Below, in pieces: positions 59,703 to 64,000 of a DNA stretch of 64,000 nt; the first letter of the stretch is position 1; every line of letters begins with the position of its first letter. The DNA comes from Actinoalloteichus caeruleus DSM 43889 (GTDB taxonomy: Bacteria > Actinomycetota > Actinomycetes > Mycobacteriales > Pseudonocardiaceae). The stretch covers positions 434,001 through 498,000 of the forward strand of contig NZ_AUBJ02000001.1 in the NCBI RefSeq assembly GCF_000429185.2, in the 5' to 3' direction. The translations under genes were made by a program, and so were the position numbers. Below the pieces are notes generated by a model, which was given only the letters and a program-made list of their open reading frames with translations, made no database searches and was not told where the DNA came from.

Positions 59703-60284
59703 TCAGCGGGTGAGCACCCCCGCGACGGCGCGGGCCAATTCGTCGGGGTCGGCGTCCGGGTGGGACCGCCCGGGCAACGCCCCGGACGACCAGAGGGTCG
59801 CGAAGCCGTGCACGAGCGACCAGGCGGCGACCGCCCCCGTCCGGGGGTCCTCCGCCAGGACGCCCCCCGCCGTGGTGGCCACCGCGGCGTGCAGGACATC
59901 CCCGGCCCGGTCCCGGGCGGCGGTGAGCACGGGGTCGGCCTCGGGCAGCAGGTCCGGCCGGAACATCGTCGCGAAGTGCGCGGGGTGGTCGAGGGCGAAC
60001 CGCACGTAGGCCACGCCGACCTCGACGAGGCTCCCGGTGGTCTCGGTGGCGGCGCGCAGGCGGTCGGCCAACAGGTCGAAGCCCTCGGCGGCGACGGCCG
60101 CCAGCAACCCGGGTTTGTCGCCGAAGTGGTGCGCGGGGGCCGCGTGCGAGACGCCGGTGCGGCGGGCGAGTTCGCGCAGGCTCGCCGAGGCCGGCCCCAC
60201 CTCGGCGATGAGGGGGACGGCCTGGTCGAGCAGCGCCCGGCGCAGGTCGCCGTGGTGGTAGGAGGACGAACTCACGGTCCCCAC
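59703..60284 (-). CDS. TetR-family transcriptional regulator
   Basis: 193 residues, a typical length. The HTH is clear: A-S-L-R-E-L-A-R-R-T-G-V-S-H-A-A-P-A-H-H-F-G-D-K at about 36-59, preceded by the Y-H-H-G-D-L-R motif common in the WHG-domain subgroup. GTG 60284 or GTG 60275 can start it. It converges with the SDR gene and is divergent from the DoxX gene (94-base gap), its probable target. Confidence 0.88.
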   Translation of the reverse strand: MGTVSSSSYHHGDLRRALLDQAVPLIAEVGPASASLRELARRTGVSHAAPAHHFGDKPGLLAAVAAEGFDLLADRLRAATETTGSLVEVGVAYVRFALDHPAHFATMFRPDLLPEADPVLTAARDRAGDVLHAAVATTAGGVLAEDPRTGAVAAWSLVHGFATLWSSGALPGRSHPDADPDELARAVAGVLTR

Positions 60285-60377
60285 GCTACGTCACCGACGC
60301 ACCCCGGATCTAGCCGTTGACAAGTTCATCCGTCCGGGGGAATCTTGTCGGTGGAAAGATTCGGTGAGGGGGAACTG

Positions 60378-60815
60378 ATGGCTCCGACGGTGTGCCTGTT
60401 CGCGACCTGGCTGGTGGCCCGGCTGGTCGGTCTGCTCGGTGTGGAGGCGGTCGGCGACTGGCAGTCGTCCCTGCGGGTCGGGGTGGCGGCGATGTTCGTC
60501 CTCACCGGACTCGCGCACTTCGGGCCGGCGCGCCGGGACATGATCGCGATGGTGCCGCCCCGCCTGCCCCGGGCCCCGCTGCTGGTGACCGTCACCGGGG
60601 TGCTGGAGCTCGCCGGGGCCGTCGGCCTGCTGGTGCCCGCGACCTCCACGGCCGCCGGGATCTGCCTCGCGCTGCTGCTCGTCGTGATGTTCCCGGCGAA
60701 CGTGCACGCGGCCAGGAGCGGCGGCGAGTTCCGGGGCCGACCGGCCACCCCGCTCGGGGTCCGGACCGTCCTCCAACTGGTCTTCCTCGCCGCCGTGCTG
60801 GCCAGCACCGCCTAG
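60378..60815 (+). CDS. DoxX-family membrane protein
   Basis: 145 residues with four predicted membrane helices. G-L-A-H-F-G-P-A-R-R-D-M-I-A-M-V-P after helix 2, then V-T-G-V-L-E-L-A-G-A-V-G-L-L, match the DoxX/DoxD-like family. These are small integral membrane proteins of uncertain function, linked to redox or thiol homeostasis in mycobacteria. ATG 60378 is chosen because GAGGGGG lies just upstream and a hydrophobic segment follows. It is divergent from the TetR regulator, a common arrangement for DoxX genes. Confidence 0.82.
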   Translation: MAPTVCLFATWLVARLVGLLGVEAVGDWQSSLRVGVAAMFVLTGLAHFGPARRDMIAMVPPRLPRAPLLVTVTGVLELAGAVGLLVPATSTAAGICLALLLVVMFPANVHAARSGGEFRGRPATPLGVRTVLQLVFLAAVLASTA

Positions 60816-61400
60816 TCGGACCCGGCCGACTGGCCGGGCCGCCCCACCAGTGCCACCGCCCCGCCGAGCAGCGCCGACAGGCCGACCAGGAAGTGGTCGA
60901 CGTCCTCCGGCCGCGATCGCGTCGACACCCAGCTCCGGTGTCGCGGCCACCGTCCACGAGCGGTCGCCCCGTCGGACGCCGTCTGGCCAGCGCAGCGCGG
61001 AACCGCCGGCCGACGCCTCCACCGCCGGGACGGGACCCGGATCGATGCGCGACGCGACCTCGACGATGTCCAGTTCCGCGATGGCGCGGTGGGGGTGCCG
61101 GTGCGCCTCCAGGTGTCCCGGCAGCCCGTAGCGCTCGGCGAGGGCCGTGGGCGACGGTGCACCGGTCGTCGCCCGAGTGCCCCGTGCCCACGCCGGAACA
61201 CCTACCGCCACCCGGGCGTTCGCCCCCCACGTCGGAACGATCCGAGGGGATCGGTCCAGAGGACCTCGGCCCGGCGAACGTCCCGGTAATCGGACGAATG
61301 CGGCGAACGGGGCGATCACCTCGCCGCTGGCACTGGTGTTCCGAGCCGCCACTGGGCAGCCTGGGGGGTGATCTCGTGCTGTCACGACCAGGAGGTGCTC
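60816..61400. other. Ambiguous stretch, possible minus-strand gene remnant
   Basis: 585 bases. On the minus strand, about 61170 down to 60920 reads in one frame as A-E-R-Y-G-L-P-G-H-L-E-A-H and then A-E-L-D-I-V-E-V-A-S-R-I-D-P-G. Codon use there looks protein-like, but the frame becomes Arg/Gly-rich and loses sense near 60910, while another frame gives F-L-V-G-L-S-A-L-L-G-G-A-V-A-L-V. I recognise no family. It may be a small, frame-disrupted hypothetical gene, or non-coding. The GH95 ribosome-binding site is at 61390-61395. Confidence 0.3.
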
Positions 61401-63893
61401 GTGTCCGGTGACCACGACAGGGCCGCGGATACCGAACTGCGCTACGACGCTCCCGCCCGCCGGTGGACAGAAGCGCTCCCGGTCGGCAACGGCCGACTCG
61501 GCGCGATGGTCTTCGGCGGGACCGCGACCGAGCGGCTCCAGATCAACGACGACACCTGCTGGTCGGGGGCACCCCACCAGCGCACCGGCCGGGAACTCGC
61601 CTCGGGCGACGGACCGGCCCTGCTCGCCGAGGCCCGATCCCACCTCGCCGCCGGCCAGGTCCGGGACGCCGAACGCACCCTGTCCCAACTCCAGTTCGGC
61701 AACACCCAGGCCTACCAGCCCCTGGTCGACGTCCGGCTGACCCAGCTCGACCCGACCGGACACCCCCTACCCGAACCCGACCAGGGCAGCTACGGCCGAT
61801 GTCTCGACCTCGCGCACGCACTGGCCAGCCACCACTTCACCCGGGACGTCGTGCGGCACCACCAGGAGGTGTGGGCGAGCGCCGCCGACCAGGTCCTCGT
61901 CCTGCACCGCGTCGCCAGCGCGCCCCACACCACGCGGGTGGCACTCGACAGCCCCCACGTGGCCGCCTCGGTCCGGTTCCACGGTCACGACCTGCCCGGC
62001 ATCGCGGGAGCCGACGCCCACGTGCCGATGCCGTCCCGCCCCCTCCAGGGCGGGGACGACCCGGGCGATCCCCGCCGCTACCCCGAACAGGGCGGAACGG
62101 TCACCGCGCTCGTCGGAGCCCGGCTGCTCACCGACGGCACCGTCACCGTGGACGGTGACGGCCTGCTGGTGCGCGACGCCACCGACCTGGTGCTGCTGCT
62201 CGCCACGGCGACGGACTACGTCGACCCGTCCACCAGCCCGCACGGGGACCTCGACACCCTGCGGTCCGACCTGGACGCACGCCTCGACGCGCACCTGCGG
62301 CGGGTGCGCGACGACGGGGGACCCGCCGCCCTCCGCGACGCCCACTCCCGCGACCACCGCCGGCTGTTCGACCGGGTCCGACTGCGCCTCGCGTCCTCCG
62401 GCGGGGACGAGGAACCCACCACCCACTCCGCCGACATCCCGACCGACGAGCGGCTGCGCCGGCACGCGGCCGGGGAGCCGGACCCCGGCCTGGCCGCCCT
62501 GGCCTTCCACTTCGGCCGCTACCTGCTGATCGCGTCCTCCCGACCCGGCTCACTGCCCAGCAACCTCCAGGGCATCTGGAACGACCACCTCGCCCCGCCG
62601 TGGCGCGCCAACTACACCACCAACATCAACCTGGAGATGAACTACTGGCCCGCCGAGGTCACCAACCTCGCCGAATGCCACCAACCGCTCCTCGACTGGC
62701 TGGAACACCTGCGGCGGCGGGGGACCGGCGTCGCGGGCCACGTCTACGGCCTCCCCGGCTGGACGGCGCACCACAACTCCGACGCCTGGGCCTTCGCCGA
62801 CGCCGTCGGAGAGGGAGCCGACGACCCGGCCTGGTCGTTCTGGCCGTTGGGCGCGGCCTGGCTGTGCCTCCAGGTCTGGGACCACTACGACTTCACCAGG
62901 GACCGGGAGTTCCTCACCACCGCCGGCTGGCCCCTCGTCCGATCCGCCACCGAGTTCGTCCTGGCCTGGCTGGTCGAGAACCCCGACGGCACCCTCGGCA
63001 CCGCACCGGCCACCTCCCCGGAGAACCGCTACCTGGCCGGCGACGGGGAGTCCGCCGCCGTCGCCACCTCCACCACCTCCGACCTGGGCCTCATCCACAA
63101 CATCCTCACCGCCGGACTGCGGATGGCCACCGCCCTCGGCGACGAGGCCACCGCCGAGGACCAGGACTGGATCCGGCGGGCCCGCGCCGCCCTCCGGCGC
63201 CTGCCCGGCGAACGCGTCGGCCCCGACGGTCGCCTCGCCGAGTGGTCGACCGACGTGACCGACGCCGAACCGGGACACCGCCACACCAGCCACCTGGTCG
63301 GGGTGTTCCCGGGAACCCGCATCGACCCGGAACGCACCCCGACCCTGGCCGCCGCCGCCCTGCGGACGCTGGACGGCCGGGGACCCGACTCGACGGGCTG
63401 GGCACTGGCCTGGCGGATCGCGTTGCGCGCGCGCCTGCGGGACGCCGCCGGGGCGGCGGACCTGCTGCGCCGCTACCTCACCCCGCTGCGGGAGGACGCC
63501 CCAGACACCCCGACGACCTCGGTGCCCGGCGGCGTCTACCCGAACCTGTTCTGCGCGCACCCCCCGTTCCAGATCGACGGGAACCTCGGTGTCACCGCCG
63601 GCGTCGCCGAGCTCCTCCTCCAGTCCCACCTGACCTCCGAGGAGCTGACCGTCGTGGACCTGTTACCCGCGCTGCCCGCCGCCTGGGGCAGCGGCGAGTT
63701 CACCGGGCTCCGGGCCAGGGGAGCGGTCACCGTCGAGGCGTCCTGGCGGGACGGCCGACTCGTCCGGGCCGCCGTGGTCTGCGACGCCGACCGCCGCGTC
63801 CTGGTCCGCTGGCCGGAGGGACAGGTGGTGATCGACCTGGTCGCGGGCCGGAGCACCGAGGTCACCCCGGCCGAGGACGTCCCGGCGCCCTAA
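61401..63893 (+). CDS. Glycoside hydrolase family 95 (alpha-L-fucosidase type)
   Basis: 830 residues from GTG 61401, with AGGAGG five bases upstream. The N-terminal G-N-G-R-L-G-A-M-V-F-G-G and Q-I-N-D-D-T-C-W-S-G segments are GH95 hallmarks. In the (alpha/alpha)6 barrel, N-I-N-L-E-M-N-Y-W-P-A-E holds the paired Asn that activate water, T-S-P-E-N the likely acid Glu, and P-F-Q-I-D-G-N-L-G another conserved Asp. GH95 enzymes invert alpha-1,2-L-fucosyl (some alpha-L-galactosyl) linkages. No signal peptide is seen, so it is probably cytoplasmic. It is a single gene followed by a strong terminator. Confidence 0.92.
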   Translation: MSGDHDRAADTELRYDAPARRWTEALPVGNGRLGAMVFGGTATERLQINDDTCWSGAPHQRTGRELASGDGPALLAEARSHLAAGQVRDAERTLSQLQFGNTQAYQPLVDVRLTQLDPTGHPLPEPDQGSYGRCLDLAHALASHHFTRDVVRHHQEVWASAADQVLVLHRVASAPHTTRVALDSPHVAASVRFHGHDLPGIAGADAHVPMPSRPLQGGDDPGDPRRYPEQGGTVTALVGARLLTDGTVTVDGDGLLVRDATDLVLLLATATDYVDPSTSPHGDLDTLRSDLDARLDAHLRRVRDDGGPAALRDAHSRDHRRLFDRVRLRLASSGGDEEPTTHSADIPTDERLRRHAAGEPDPGLAALAFHFGRYLLIASSRPGSLPSNLQGIWNDHLAPPWRANYTTNINLEMNYWPAEVTNLAECHQPLLDWLEHLRRRGTGVAGHVYGLPGWTAHHNSDAWAFADAVGEGADDPAWSFWPLGAAWLCLQVWDHYDFTRDREFLTTAGWPLVRSATEFVLAWLVENPDGTLGTAPATSPENRYLAGDGESAAVATSTTSDLGLIHNILTAGLRMATALGDEATAEDQDWIRRARAALRRLPGERVGPDGRLAEWSTDVTDAEPGHRHTSHLVGVFPGTRIDPERTPTLAAAALRTLDGRGPDSTGWALAWRIALRARLRDAAGAADLLRRYLTPLREDAPDTPTTSVPGGVYPNLFCAHPPFQIDGNLGVTAGVAELLLQSHLTSEELTVVDLLPALPAAWGSGEFTGLRARGAVTVEASWRDGRLVRAAVVCDADRRVLVRWPEGQVVIDLVAGRSTEVTPAEDVPAP

Positions 63894-63920
63894 CGGCGTC
63901 GGTCCGACGGGCTCCCCGGC

Positions 63921-63958
63921 GCCGGGCATCCCCACCCCACGCGGCGGGGATGCCCGGC
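63921..63958 (+). terminator. Terminator hairpin after the GH95 gene
   Basis: A perfect 13-bp stem (GCCGGGCATCCCC at 63921-63933 with 63946-63958) around a 12-base loop, 28 bases after the stop codon. There is no T tract, but strength and position support a terminator. Confidence 0.75.
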
Positions 63959-64000
63959 GAAACCCGGGGCCACCACCCCACCACGGCGACCACGGCGACC

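Noticed and set aside
1-64000. tRNA, rRNA, insertion sequences, CRISPR arrays
   Set aside because: None seen: no tRNA-like cloverleaf sequence, no transposase or integrase, no spaced repeat series.

Overview
The window is about 73% GC with actinobacterial codon use, GTG/TTG starts and actinomycete family types (APS-type CysH, LmbU regulator, GH95 fucosidase, HutH-type lyase with a Cys-Ser-Gly triad). It suggests a filamentous actinomycete (Actinomycetota). I cannot name the genus; Pseudonocardiales or Streptosporangiales relatives are guesses.

Left part (1-30 kb), mostly housekeeping and accessory metabolism. 1-5.1 kb: two tandem paralogous phytoene-desaturase-like flavoproteins (the first cut by the window edge), an MDR reductase and an SDR. 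5.2-7.2 kb: divergent LysR regulator and YeiH-type exporter. 7.7-13.6 kb: a tight sulfur operon, cysH-cysD-cysN followed by a sulfonate-type ABC importer. 13.9-20.2 kb: a pyruvate-oxidase-like TPP enzyme, an alpha/beta hydrolase, two small P-loop proteins (one probably frameshifted), about 1 kb of decayed DNA and a ribokinase. 20.3-28.1 kb: htpG with a strong terminator, a TetR regulator with an unusual C-terminal domain, a clpX-type gene, and a sugar-acid dehydratase divergent from a zinc alcohol dehydrogenase.

Centre (28.1-54.8 kb): a nonribosomal peptide cluster, the main interest here. The minus-strand genes 28.1-37.6 kb encode a type II thioesterase, a PaiB-fold protein best read as a heme piperazate synthase (KtzT type), an ornithine N5-monooxygenase (KtzI type), an A-T-C-A-T NRPS and a P450. 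The KtzI/KtzT pair is the known route from ornithine to piperazate, and the first A domain has a proline-like pocket. The plus strand then carries a C-A-T NRPS, a rare adenylation-methyltransferase-like fusion and a free carrier protein. Next come a 179-bp inverted relic of a condensation domain, a frameshifted beta-family gene, a third NRPS (C-A-T), a stand-alone condensation enzyme, a histidine-ammonia-lyase-like MIO enzyme, an LmbU-family regulator and an MFS exporter. No thioesterase or reductase release domain is visible.

Three exact copies of the palindrome GTCCCGCCGGCGGGAC lie in the cluster's three main intergenic regions (31.08, 37.79 and 49.08 kb) and I saw it nowhere else. Its core CGCCGGCG is what I recall for the lincomycin regulator LmbU, so the LmbU homologue at 52.6-53.4 kb is the likely cognate regulator.

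Right part (55.3-64 kb): arylamine N-acetyltransferase with Glu in place of the catalytic Asp, an aminoglycoside-phosphotransferase-fold kinase, an XRE regulator, an Atu4866-type small protein overlapping an SDR, TetR and DoxX genes, an ambiguous stretch, and a GH95 alpha-L-fucosidase with a strong terminator.
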